From JBEKIK01 sp963838495 (GTDB lineage Bacteria; Planctomycetota; Planctomycetia; Pirellulales; Thermoguttaceae), in the NCBI GenBank assembly GCA_963838495.1, contig CAWIRC010000001.1, positions 1,302,001 to 1,366,000 on the forward strand: a stretch of DNA of 64,000 nucleotides. The letters run 5' to 3'. The notes below the pieces were generated by a model. The model worked only from the letters and a program-made list of their open reading frames with translations. It searched no databases and was not told the origin of the DNA. The position numbers and the translations under genes were made by a program. The number at the start of each line of letters is the position of its first letter. Position 1 is the first letter of the stretch. Below are positions 8,792 to 17,123 of the stretch, one piece after another.

Positions 8792-9547
8792 TTAGATCAG
8801 TATTCGCTGATTTGCCGGCTCGCCCGGCCCGTTCTTGCGCTCCTTGGCCAGAGTATTCAGAAATGCCTTGGCTTGCTCGTAATCTACCTTGGGGAGGCCG
8901 CCGTGCTCCCCAAGACGCCATTCCAGCATGCCCTTCATATCTTCCACGGTCTTTACCATATTACGATAATCCGTGGCCGTTGGGGTGCTTAAATCCGGCG
9001 GGGAACGACGATAAGGCTCTTCAATTTGTGCTCGTTCGGAGATAAACATTTTCTCTTGAAGCACAGTCGGCCACCTGATAATATCCAGGGTTACTGGCGG
9101 GTGAAAATCTTCATAAGTAAAACCGCCGCCCGTGGATTGCCTCATACCGTATCCGCCAGCCATGGGTACCTGCGATCTAGTCACGTTAGCTGGTCTCCCG
9201 GCCTGTTGCTGTTTAGTTTGGAACCACCAGTCCTTATAGGACTGCCTTTGATCTTCAATCGCGTTGGTCCGGTTCTGCGCTTGAGTCGTCATGGTGTTCC
9301 GAATACCACTCTGCACAGCCATGCTCTGTTGCCTGGCAGCCTGTTGCGCTGACTGCTGGTTCTGGGCAGACAGTTGCATCTGGTTTGAAGAGGCTCTGTT
9401 TGAGCTTGCCAAGGCCACTGCACTAGCCAAACCTCCATCGTCATAATAGCCGCCAGACCTCCCCCGCCAAAGTTGGGCCGAGACCGGCTTGGCTACTGCG
9501 AGAACGCAAGTCGTGAGAAGCCCTATGAGTAAGCATCTGTTCTTCAT
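8792..9547 (-). CDS. Exported protein of unknown function, Gln/Ala-rich
   Basis: I chose the ATG at 9547 because it begins directly with a signal peptide (MKNRCLLIGLLTTCVLAVAKPVSAQ); an upstream TTG start would add 13 unlikely residues. The mature part has a Gln/Ser/Ala-rich, probably helical stretch (about residues 45-100), then TYEDFHPPVTLDIIRWPTVLQ and a C-terminal region with WRLGEHGGLPKVDYEQAKAFL. I do not recognise the family. The gene is single, with the SnoaL-like gene downstream and the gene-free REP pair upstream. An export signal and a low-complexity middle are all that can be supported. Confidence 0.6.
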   Translation of the reverse strand: MKNRCLLIGLLTTCVLAVAKPVSAQLWRGRSGGYYDDGGLASAVALASSNRASSNQMQLSAQNQQSAQQAARQQSMAVQSGIRNTMTTQAQNRTNAIEDQRQSYKDWWFQTKQQQAGRPANVTRSQVPMAGGYGMRQSTGGGFTYEDFHPPVTLDIIRWPTVLQEKMFISERAQIEEPYRRSPPDLSTPTATDYRNMVKTVEDMKGMLEWRLGEHGGLPKVDYEQAKAFLNTLAKERKNGPGEPANQRILI

Positions 9548-9732
9548 TTCAGACCCCCACAATGCATAGCACTCCAAAACAAGCAAAATAGTCGAAAACT
9601 GTTCGTTGCCGACCGATCTTAATCCGACCTTGCCATTATAGGGAACGAATTGTGCCGTGGAAAGTGCTTGGAAAAAAGATTAACGCCCTAGATGATGTTG
9701 ATACCCCCATAGCTACATCTTGAACGAGCCTA

Positions 9733-9857
9733 GGGGGAAAAAGGGGGGAAAAGGGGTCAGAACTATTTTCTATTGATAGATTTGATAATTCAGTCTCGCA
9801 GCCTGTCCAAGACAGCTAAAAAATGAAAGAAAAATAGTTCTGACCCCTTTTTCCCAA
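9733..9857. mobile_element. Gene-free inverted pair of the RAYT REP motif (MITE-like)
   Basis: aaaaggggtcagaactattt at about 9750 and its inverse aaatagttctgacccctttt at about 9832 face each other across roughly 60 bases with no ORF. These are the same ends as the RAYT element at 6976-7758, so this may be a non-autonomous copy mobilised in trans. It truncates the gene at 9852-10022. Confidence 0.7.
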
Positions 9858-10022
9858 AATAAAACCTCCCTTCAAAGAGGGAAGATAAGCGATAACGGTG
9901 ATAACAACAATCAGAGCTACTCCTGCCCACACACCGAGCCCCAGGGCCGATGGAACAGACGCTTCTAGCGGAACTTTGGGAGAATTTCGCGGTAAAGCTT
10001 TAGTATGCTTGCGCTTTGACAT
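9816..10022 (-). pseudogene. N-terminal fragment of a TMTC-like membrane protein, cut by REP element
   Basis: The 68-residue frame starts MSKRKHTKALPRNS and runs into one transmembrane segment followed by IAYLPSLKGGFIL. This closely mirrors the first helix and IAYFPSINGGFVLDD of the TMTC-like protein at 4938-7004. Right after GGFIL the frame enters the REP-like repeat (GKRGQNYFSFIF) and stops. Nothing downstream resembles the missing body of the gene. It is best read as a paralogue broken by the insertion. Confidence 0.65.
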
Positions 10023-10111
10023 GAACAGGCCGTTGGTTGGCGGTGTCGATTTTGATTATTTTACACTACTTGTCCGGCCTAATCATAAAGGCAAACGGTT
10101 GGCTGAATCCC

Positions 10112-11473
10112 TCACTTCTCTACCCGACGATAAACGCCGAAATTCTGCTCGGCAAGGGTTTTCATGAACGTGTCCAGCGGTTCGCCGGGCTCGCCGGGTT
10201 CTATGCCTATGGTGTAAATGGATATCCGCCTGGTGCGATTGGCCTGCGAAACCGCGGTCACTATGGCCGCGGGAGTGGAAATTTTGCCCGCGTTCGGCGC
10301 ACCGTCGGATAAAAAGTAAACCGCCTCGGCATCAAATCGAAACGCCGCGTCCAGGGCGTCGTATGCGTCCGTATGGCCTCCGGCGTAAAGCACCAAGACA
10401 AAGTTCTTAGCGGCCTTTTTCGTGGCCGGCGTGGCCGGCTTCAGACTCCGCTGCCACACCGCGACGCGATCGTTAAAAACCACGATGCTGAAATCTGCGT
10501 CTTCGGGCAGGGCGTCTATGGCCTGCACCAGTTCGCGCTTGGCGGCCATAAGGCGCGGCCCTTCCATGCTCCCGGATATGTCCAGCACAAATACCATTCG
10601 CCGGGCGTTTATGGCCAGGCCGTAATAAGTGGGCGTGCCCGGCGTGGCCGCCACCGCCGTCGGGGCGCTGACGTCGCTTGCCGGGAATTTAAAGTCCTCT
10701 TTGTTCTTTTCCCACCACGCTTGCCAGGCCTTGCCGTCGGAACCCAGCGACAGGCCCGAAATCGCCGCCAGATGCCGTAGAATGTCGCCGCGAATCTCCC
10801 CGTCCACGTCGGGCAACAAGGATATTAGCGTCTGGATGGCCTCGGGCCGACGAACGAGAATTATCGCTTGCACCACCGCCCTGCGCAAGGGATATGTGCC
10901 GGTATAACACTTCAGCCTGGTCATCCTCTTTAGCGAGGCCAACGATAGTCCATCGCCCAATTTTCCCAATTCGTCGGCCACCGTTATAATCGCGGCAACG
11001 CCGTCTTTCCCCGCCGCCGCATAGGCATCCAAGAACTTGTCCAGTTCCTGTTGCGTGTCGGCCGATTCCGAGGCCAAAAGAACCGCTATCAGCGGGGCGA
11101 CAACCGATACGCCTCCTTTATTCGTCCGCGATTCCTTTTCCAGGGCCTTTAACAAAGAGATATTGACCTGCCTGTCATCCTTCCATGTGAGCAGGGTTTC
11201 GTAAGCCGCCCGCCGAACCTCTTCCGCCGGGTCGTTAAATCCAGATGGCACAATCAACCTGACGGCATCCTGGGCCGGCGCGTCTCGCAGCCGCTTCATG
11301 CCCTCGACCCGATCCGCGACAATCTGGCTGTGGACCTGTTTTTGAGTGGTGTGAACGGCCGCGCGGTCTTCCTTGCCTTCATCCGCGGAAAAGGCCGCCC
11401 CCGGCCAACCGGCGCCTGCCAATAGAATTGCCACCAGGAAAACCGCTCTCCGTTTCAGCATGTTCTTCTCCAT
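10112..11473 (-). CDS. Exported protein with HEAT-like repeats and a von Willebrand factor A domain
   Basis: A 453-residue protein with a signal peptide (RRAVFLVAILLAGAGWPGAAFSA). Residues 35-250 form HEAT-like helices (DPAEEVRRAAYETLLTW, DGEIRGDILRHLAAISG). A VWA domain follows from about 285, with the metal-site motif DISGSMEG (DxSxS), a later threonine region (GGHTDAYDAL) and the FLSDGAPN aspartate. VWA domains bind protein partners through a metal ion. Start choice is between ATG at 11473 (MEKNMLKRR) and an ATG four codons later. The partner is unknown, and the flanking genes give no clear clue. Confidence 0.8.
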   Translation of the reverse strand: MEKNMLKRRAVFLVAILLAGAGWPGAAFSADEGKEDRAAVHTTQKQVHSQIVADRVEGMKRLRDAPAQDAVRLIVPSGFNDPAEEVRRAAYETLLTWKDDRQVNISLLKALEKESRTNKGGVSVVAPLIAVLLASESADTQQELDKFLDAYAAAGKDGVAAIITVADELGKLGDGLSLASLKRMTRLKCYTGTYPLRRAVVQAIILVRRPEAIQTLISLLPDVDGEIRGDILRHLAAISGLSLGSDGKAWQAWWEKNKEDFKFPASDVSAPTAVAATPGTPTYYGLAINARRMVFVLDISGSMEGPRLMAAKRELVQAIDALPEDADFSIVVFNDRVAVWQRSLKPATPATKKAAKNFVLVLYAGGHTDAYDALDAAFRFDAEAVYFLSDGAPNAGKISTPAAIVTAVSQANRTRRISIYTIGIEPGEPGEPLDTFMKTLAEQNFGVYRRVEK

Positions 11474-12023
11474 ACCAGGGAGTCTGCCGATTTTTTTGCG
11501 GGCGAAAATTGGATTTTCACATTGGATTCTTTGTTTTTAATTTAAATTTTAAAGCACAAGTGCGCAAAAAAAACTATTGTGTGGGGATTAATCTACAGTC
11601 ACATAAAAAATCTCAAAGCCCAGTATATGAATGCATTTTACCAAAAAAACACGTAATTTTTAACAATATTTCCGAATTTACTTGACAAAACCACCTACTT
11701 ATGCGAAAATCAGAATCGTGAGTTGGAATGTAATCATTTCTCTTGAGATGCTTAATTGTAGTTACCCTTATTTTTCATTTCCTAAATGCATTCCAGATGA
11801 GGCAGCGCTCTTTTTAATGGTCTAACCTTTTGGCCATTCTTTTTTAATACTACAAGCTACTCGATGTCTTCCGAGGATGTCCTTCTCTAAGTTTTTCTCA
11901 GAAGGCGGTATTTCGTGGTGAATACTTCCAGCGGAGACGTCCGTCAGGCGGAAACAACCGATCCGCTTTTTTTGGTCGTAATCATGTGTTTAACATTTTT
12001 TTACACTTAGGAGAAGCAATTCT
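11474..12023. promoter_or_regulatory. AT-rich leader of the first PEP-CTERM gene with promoter-like and terminator-like signals
   Basis: This 550-base gene-free region has TTGACA at 11682-11687 and, 17 bases on, gaaaat, a weak -10. Some 240 bases further a 7-bp hairpin (aggcgga / tccgctt, 11946-11968) is followed by a T run to 11973. AGGAG follows just before the ATG at 12024. A terminator within a leader and upstream of the coding start would allow attenuation, but this is inference. Confidence 0.35.
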
Positions 12024-13181
12024 ATGAAAATCAAACTTGTTTGTCTTTTTATGTTCGGAATCCTTTGCATTCTGAACGCACCGGCCTTTGCCGCGATTGC
12101 CGGCCCGTATGCAGCCGATGGCAATACCTTGCATCTATATCACTTGGATGAACCAGACCAATCCGCGACGGTTTTTGATTCGGCTACAACGCCGCTGAAC
12201 ATGCTTGGCGTTTATAATGTTCAGGGCTCTGGCGCAGGCAGCGCTAATGGCTGGGCCGGTTTTAATAACCAGGGAATTACTCCCGCCCTATTGGGTAATG
12301 GTTCAGTCTCCGGATTTGGCACAGCGGCCGACTTTTCGGCCAATGCGCTGCTGCCCGTACTTGCAAATAATGCGACGGCGGCAAATGTCGCTCACCGGCC
12401 GATAATTGCAGCAGCTTCGATGCTGGCAAATGGCACCGCCGATAGTGTGCCATTTACATTTACCAACCCCACCACGGCCAACGGCGCCGCCGTGGGCGCT
12501 TTCACATTTGAAGCGGTCGTTAAGTTGGAGTTCGATCCAACTATAACAAACTACCGCACTACTACTGGTGGTACAGGCGGCCAAGCCGGCATGGAGATCA
12601 TCAGCGGAGAGGGCGATCAACTCGCAGATACTGCTCGACCCTGGCAATTCCGTTTAGACCAGATCGGTTTTGGCGGCGGCGCTGCCACTCAAACTGGCGT
12701 GAAACTTGAGTTCAATGGTATTACCGGTCCCGGCGGCGGGAACTTTTTTGCCATGTTGCCGACAACAGGTCCGGATGCCGTGAACAACACCGATTGGTTC
12801 CACGTGGCGGTTACCTACGATGGCAACGACAACACGGCCAATAATATCAAGTTCTACTGGACGAAGATGGATCCCTCTAATACCGTAGACAACCTGCTTA
12901 CGACCATCACCAGTACAGGTGCCACCCCTACTACTTGGATGAAGGATGTACTAGCTACGACTCCATGCGATTTCGCCATCGGCGACGAAGACCGCGATTC
13001 TTCCACTGGCAGCGGTAATGGCGAAGGCGAGAGCTTTGTTGGCCTGATCGATGAGGTGCGCATCAGCAGCGTTGCCCGCGGGGCCGACCAGATGATGTTC
13101 AACGTGCCCGAGCCCGCCACCGGCCTCATGGCACTCATCGGCTTCCTCGGAATGGGACTGCTCTGGATTCGCAGGAAGTAA
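12024..13181 (+). CDS. PEP-CTERM sorted exported protein with LamG/concanavalin-like domain
   Basis: A 385-residue exported protein. A signal peptide (KLVCLFMFGILCILNAPAFA) is followed by a LamG-like jelly-roll fold: LHLYHLDEPDQSATVFDS, GAFTFEAVVKLEF, WFHVAVTYDGNDNTANNIKFYW and FVGLIDEVRISSVAR. The last 25 residues are a textbook PEP-CTERM tail: VPEPATG, a hydrophobic helix, then RRK. Family knowledge says such proteins are processed by an exosortase and delivered to the cell surface; no exosortase gene is in this window. An AGGAGAA ribosome site lies upstream, and a strong terminator follows. Any ligand, probably a polysaccharide, is a guess. Confidence 0.88.
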   Translation: MKIKLVCLFMFGILCILNAPAFAAIAGPYAADGNTLHLYHLDEPDQSATVFDSATTPLNMLGVYNVQGSGAGSANGWAGFNNQGITPALLGNGSVSGFGTAADFSANALLPVLANNATAANVAHRPIIAAASMLANGTADSVPFTFTNPTTANGAAVGAFTFEAVVKLEFDPTITNYRTTTGGTGGQAGMEIISGEGDQLADTARPWQFRLDQIGFGGGAATQTGVKLEFNGITGPGGGNFFAMLPTTGPDAVNNTDWFHVAVTYDGNDNTANNIKFYWTKMDPSNTVDNLLTTITSTGATPTTWMKDVLATTPCDFAIGDEDRDSSTGSGNGEGESFVGLIDEVRISSVARGADQMMFNVPEPATGLMALIGFLGMGLLWIRRK

Positions 13182-13202
13182 TTTGATTTTGATTGTTTAT
13201 TC

Positions 13203-13239
13203 TTCCAAGGCTCCCAACCGGAGCCTTGGAATTCTTTTG
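13203..13239 (+). terminator. Rho-independent terminator after the LamG PEP-CTERM gene
   Basis: A 12-bp perfect stem (ttccaaggctcc / ggagccttggaa) with a five-base loop is followed by ttctttt. It sits 22 bases past the stop codon. Confidence 0.85.
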
Positions 13240-13487
13240 ACATCTATGCGCCAAAATTCTTTGGCAGCATACTCATTTTGTCAGCGTATATAAGCTGACT
13301 TTATGTATATACTGCCTTTTTTTCATTTTTATTGAATCCCATTTTACACATTGTTAGACATAAATATCGATTGAAATTATTCGAGTTCTGGGTTAAGATT
13401 AGGAGTAGTTTTTTGATTTCAAGCGAGGGGGTTGAGGATAATCGGCGGGTATAAACTTTAATCGGTTCAAGAGATAATGGTGCAGAC

Positions 13488-15463
13488 ATGACACGCAACT
13501 TCCGACTTTCTTCTCTTTGCGCTTTAATTGTATTAATGCTAGGTGTGTTTGGCTCTATATTTCCGGCCTATGGCGTCATCGCTCCGTACGTGACCATGTC
13601 GAACATCGGCATGGGCTACGGGTACGGCACCAACACGGTCGCCTTTCGCCGCAGCGCGCTATTAACCGATGGCAATTACCAATTTGCCGCATATTATGAC
13701 ACCAACGGCTATGCAACAGTGGCCCGGCGCACTCTGGGCAGCAATAATTGGGATATATTTCACTACAACACTTTTACGGCCGTAAACCTTAGCGACGATC
13801 ACGACGTAATCAGTTTCGGCATCGACGGCAACGGCCTTATGCACATGGTTTGGGGCTTGCATAACAACACGATGCAGTACAGCCAAACTACCGCTTCGGT
13901 ATTAAACAGCAATCCCATTGTGTTCAATCCGCAGCAAGACAACATGACCGGCTCGGGCAGGGAAAACAGCGCGACCTACCCCGAATTCTATACGCTTCCC
14001 GACGGCGATTTATTGTTTGAAATGCGCATTGGCGCTTCGGGATCGGGCGATACGATAATGAACCGTTACGATACCGCCACTAAAACATGGTCGAGAATTA
14101 ACGGATTTACGAATCCGATAATCTCTGGAACATATGGTTCATACGACGCAAACGCCTACGTGAATAACCTGGTTTTCGATCACGCGGGAAACATTCAAAT
14201 GACTTGGGTCTGGCGGGAAACCTCCGACTATAATAGCAACCACGACATCATGTACGCCAAGTCCACCGATCAAGGCGTCACTTGGCAAAAGTTCAACGGC
14301 ACGCCTTATACGTTGCCCATAACCCCAAACACCAACCCCGCGGATCCTAGCCTGCACAAATTATATATTCTCTCGGGCAAAATAGTTCCCTGATGAACCA
14401 ATGCAGCATGACCGTGGATTCCCAGAACCATCCAATTGTAGCCATGTGGTGGGCGCCAGGACACACCTCGAGCCCAGTCAATGACACACGCCAATACATG
14501 CTGCTTTATAACGACGGAACACAGTGGCTGACTTCGAGAATCAGTAACCGGCCAACCGAGAGTATGCAAGACGACGGCGACGTGCGCGAGATGGGTCGCC
14601 CGGTAGTATTGTGCGATCAAGACGATCGCACGCTGGTCGTGATACGCTACAGGGACGCGGGAGATATGACGCCAAATCTAAATCATGTAAAAGTCGCGTA
14701 CAGCACGAACAAACAGAATTGGAGCTTTGCCGAGTTGAGCACGGCTGATTCCGGCGATTATGAGCCGATAGCCGATCCGGTTCGCTGGCAACGCGACGGC
14801 ATACTGGATCTGTTTTATGAACCGGACAATAACAGCAACAGCCTGGTTTCGGTGCTGGAATGGAATGCTTTGCGCTTCACTCGCGGCGCGATAACCGTCG
14901 ATTGGGCGGGCGGCAACAGCCTGTGGAGCACGGCGTCAAAGTGGACCAACAACGTGCTTACCCCCGATGGAAAATGGACTACCGTCCGCTTTGCCAATCA
15001 GTCCAACGCCGACGAAGTGGTGAATATGAGTTCCACGGGAAGAACCGTGGGCAACATCTCTTTTACTTCCACCGCGCATAGCACTACCATTCAAGGCTCA
15101 GCCGGCGCCAGCCTGACCATGGATAATGAAGGGAGCGATGCCACGATTACTGTTGCCGGCGCCCACACCATCACCGTCCCGGTATTGCTAAATAGCAACC
15201 TGGATATCTCCGGCGGCGGAACGCTCAATTTATCCGGCGGCATCTCCGGCTCTTACAACTTGGACGTGCTAAGCGGCAATCTCACCGCCGCAACCATGCA
15301 AGTCGGTACGCTTACCCTAGGTGCCGGCGCAACGGTCACTATCCAAGCCCTACCCGGCGGTCCGCAGGGCGGCGATCTCACGCCTGTCCCCGAACCATCA
15401 ACACTTGTGATGTTGGCTGTCGGTGCGATGCTCGCCCTGGGTTATTCCAGGCTGCGACGATGA
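13488..15463 (+). CDS. BNR-repeat (BNR_4-like) PEP-CTERM protein, split by a frameshift near 14380
   Basis: Two adjoining frames (13488-14393 and 14393-15463) make one protein. The first has a signal peptide, then a BNR_4 beta-propeller opening (DGNYQFAAYYDTNGYATVARR, DDHDVISFGIDGNGLMHMVWG). The second resumes with MNQCSMTVDSQNHPIVAMWW, the next conserved BNR_4 block. Its frame is open upstream and reads ...NSSLMNQ, so the break lies between about 14360 and 14390. The C-terminal part holds an autotransporter-like repeat (DWAGGNSLWSTASKWTNN) and a PEP-CTERM tail (VPEPSTLVMLAVGAMLALGYSRLRR). The family usually binds or cleaves polysaccharide. The stop TGA overlaps an ATG, so two-polypeptide translation is possible, but a sequence error or mutation is simpler. 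Confidence 0.75.
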
Positions 15464-15482
15464 ACCCGGATTGCATACTATT

Positions 15483-15561
15483 GTATCAGGCACAATCCGT
15501 GTGCCGTCTGAAATGCACCCACATGAAAAAATCTGAACGGCACACGGAGTGTGCCTGATAC
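15483..15561. repeat. Family D large inverted repeat (25-bp arms)
   Basis: Arms gtatcaggcacaatccgtgt(gccgt) at 15483-15507 and its inverse at 15537-15561 match at 24 of 25 positions, with a 29-base loop. Half of the motif recurs at 49578-49602. Confidence 0.8.
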
Positions 15562-15570
15562 GGGCATATT

Positions 15571-16235
15571 TCATTCCCCAAACACCCAGCTATATGTGGC
15601 AGTGACGGTTTGGACCTGGCTGGTCCAATCGGCCTTGGCACATCGAACTCGTGGGCCGGGCAGTGCGCGCAGTCGCCACGGCCGCCTTCTTTCGGGCGGA
15701 TAACGTGAATTCGCCGCACTTCGACCGTGGTCTCGGTGCCCGAAGGATCGTAAGAAATGGTGTGCGATACGGCCTCGTTTTCCACGGCCATTATCACGTA
15801 CCAGGTTGTGGACGAATGATCCATGCATTGCTGGTTCAGGCTGCGAACTGTGGCTTCCGCCTGCTGGTAGGACAACCATTCTCCCGCCTGCCGCCCTTGC
15901 GATTGCCACACGCAATTGGGCACGTCCAAGGGCGATTTCGGCTCCCAGCCGTCCGGCCACCAGATCGAAGTCACTTTATAGCTGATAGGCGTGCACAACC
16001 GGGCAGCCGGCCAGACGCGGCCCAGGCTCCCGGGCTCGACCACCACCGCCCACCGCCCGCGGCGCCGGGCCTCCTCGCTCTCGTTGTGCTCGATGGCCTG
16101 ATTTACAGCCTCGAAAAGATCGTCCCACTGGCCCAGCACGGCCACGGGCCCGTCCAGTTCCAAAGGCACGTCGTCCGGGCAAGCAGGTTGCCAATCCAAT
16201 GGCCGGGATATTATCGCCACTTGATATTTGCCCAT
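15571..16235 (-). CDS. Conserved protein of unknown function, probably frameshifted near its 3' end
   Basis: I start at the ATG at 16235 (MGKYQVAIISRPLDWQPAC), since the upstream 16 residues look non-coding. The protein has several Trp/Pro-rich blocks (SIWWPDGWEPKSPLDVPNCVW, SSTTWYVIMAVENEAVSHT) and a CAHCPAHEF motif. I do not recognise a family. The continuous frame runs on to 15486 and would end in residues encoded by the Family D palindrome. The neighbouring frame gives a natural-looking end, ADWTSQVQTVTATYSWVFGE, with a stop at 15571. A one-base shift near 15640-15660 is therefore likely. Confidence 0.5.
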
Positions 16236-16368
16236 GGCATATTCCTTCCTAAAATTCCTCAAAAATACTACCGCGCCGACCAAGCAGCGGCAAGGGCTGT
16301 CTATGCCCTAACTTGTCATTGAGCCCAACGCAAAGGTATAATAATCCATATCCGTAAGAAGCAGATTC

Positions 16369-16399
16369 ATTTAGCCCCCGGTGAATACACCGGGGGCTT
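16369..16399. repeat. Family B palindrome (tttagcccccggtg ... caccgggggct)
   Basis: tttagcccccggtgaataca followed by ccgggggctt. Other copies are at 55558, 55632 (half) and 61784. Confidence 0.8.
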
Positions 16400-16439
16400 T
16401 GGTTGCGGCCTTGTGCCGCGTTAGGATAGGATGTTTCCC

Positions 16440-16682
16440 ATGTCAACACAATTAGAACGTCTGGCCGTGGAATTGCTGGGCTTACCAGCCTCGTCACGGG
16501 CCTTATTGGCCAAGAAGTTGATCGAAAGCCTCGACGAATCCGAAACTCCGGATACTGAAGCCCTTTGGATCGAAATCGCCAAGCGCCGTGCAGACGAAAT
16601 CAAACAAGGCCAGGTTAAAACAATTCCCGCCGAAGAAGTCATGCGTCATGCAAGGGAAAGACTTCAATGCAAAAACCCATAG
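16440..16682 (+). CDS. Addiction-module component antitoxin (TIGR02574 / unstable antitoxin-like)
   Basis: A small protein of about 80 residues: MSTQLERLAVELLGLPASSRALLAKKLIESLDE, the characteristic helical opening of the addiction-module component family, followed by WIEIAKRRADEIKQG and IPAEEVMRHARERL. The start may be the ATG at 16440 or an upstream one three codons earlier. The family pairs with a ParE/RelE-like toxin encoded just downstream with an overlap; here the toxin is reduced to 18 codons (next entry). It may be an orphan that blocks a chromosomal or incoming toxin, or simply decaying. Confidence 0.75.
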   Translation: MSTQLERLAVELLGLPASSRALLAKKLIESLDESETPDTEALWIEIAKRRADEIKQGQVKTIPAEEVMRHARERLQCKNP

Positions 16683-16723
16683 AATACCATCTTGAAGCGG
16701 AAGCGGAAATTATCGAGTTCTAA
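16667..16723 (+). pseudogene. Truncated ParE/RelE-type toxin start
   Basis: Overlapping the end of the antitoxin gene, this short frame reads MQKPIEYHLEAEAEIIEF and stops. That matches the usual opening of ParE-like toxins (short strand, then a helix with repeated acidic residues). The remaining 70-80 codons are absent downstream. Confidence 0.55.
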
Positions 16724-16824
16724 TTATTGAGAGTTATGTATACTGTCCCCGGAATTCGCCCAGCATTGCAGTCGGGCGGTCTGTTACTTCACTGTGTTTG
16801 GTGGGAAAAAGCTTCGTAATTCAC

Positions 16825-17073
16825 TCAACTGCCTGAGACATGCGAAGCGTGCGAAGCATGGGAAGCATGGGATTCATGGTCCATGTTTTGCTGACCAACA
16901 TTTGCTTGCACTGAGTGCCCATAATCTAGGATTAGGCGTTTCGATGGCTGCTGAAAGGACGCACTCGGTAGTTTTTCAACAGTGGAGGCACCTACCGGGG
17001 AGCTACCGAAGATGATGGCAGCAAATGTTGTTGCTCCAAGGCCACTTGCCAGCCCCTTGAATAACTTCCTCAT
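16825..17073 (-). CDS. hxsA: His-Xaa-Ser repeat precursor peptide (HxsA-like)
   Basis: An 82-residue exported peptide and the likely substrate of the two radical SAM maturases encoded just upstream. Residues 1-30 form a signal peptide (FKGLASGLGATTFAAIIFGSSPVGAS). The mature part ends in five His-Xaa-Ser units: H66-E-S, H69-A-S, H72-A-S, H75-A-S, H78-V-S. AGAGGGG lies seven bases before the ATG. The gene is last in the run hxsD-hxsB-hxsC-hxsA, 50 bases after hxsC. Known HxsA proteins carry similar C-terminal repeats, often more of them. The chemical modification is not established as far as I know. Repeat and context together make the call strong. Confidence 0.88.
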   Translation of the reverse strand: MRKLFKGLASGLGATTFAAIIFGSSPVGASTVEKLPSASFQQPSKRLILDYGHSVQANVGQQNMDHESHASHASHASHVSGS

Positions 17074-17123
17074 GTTTTACCCCTCTTTCTGGTTAGTACG
17101 TAACCATTTTCACATATCCATTA

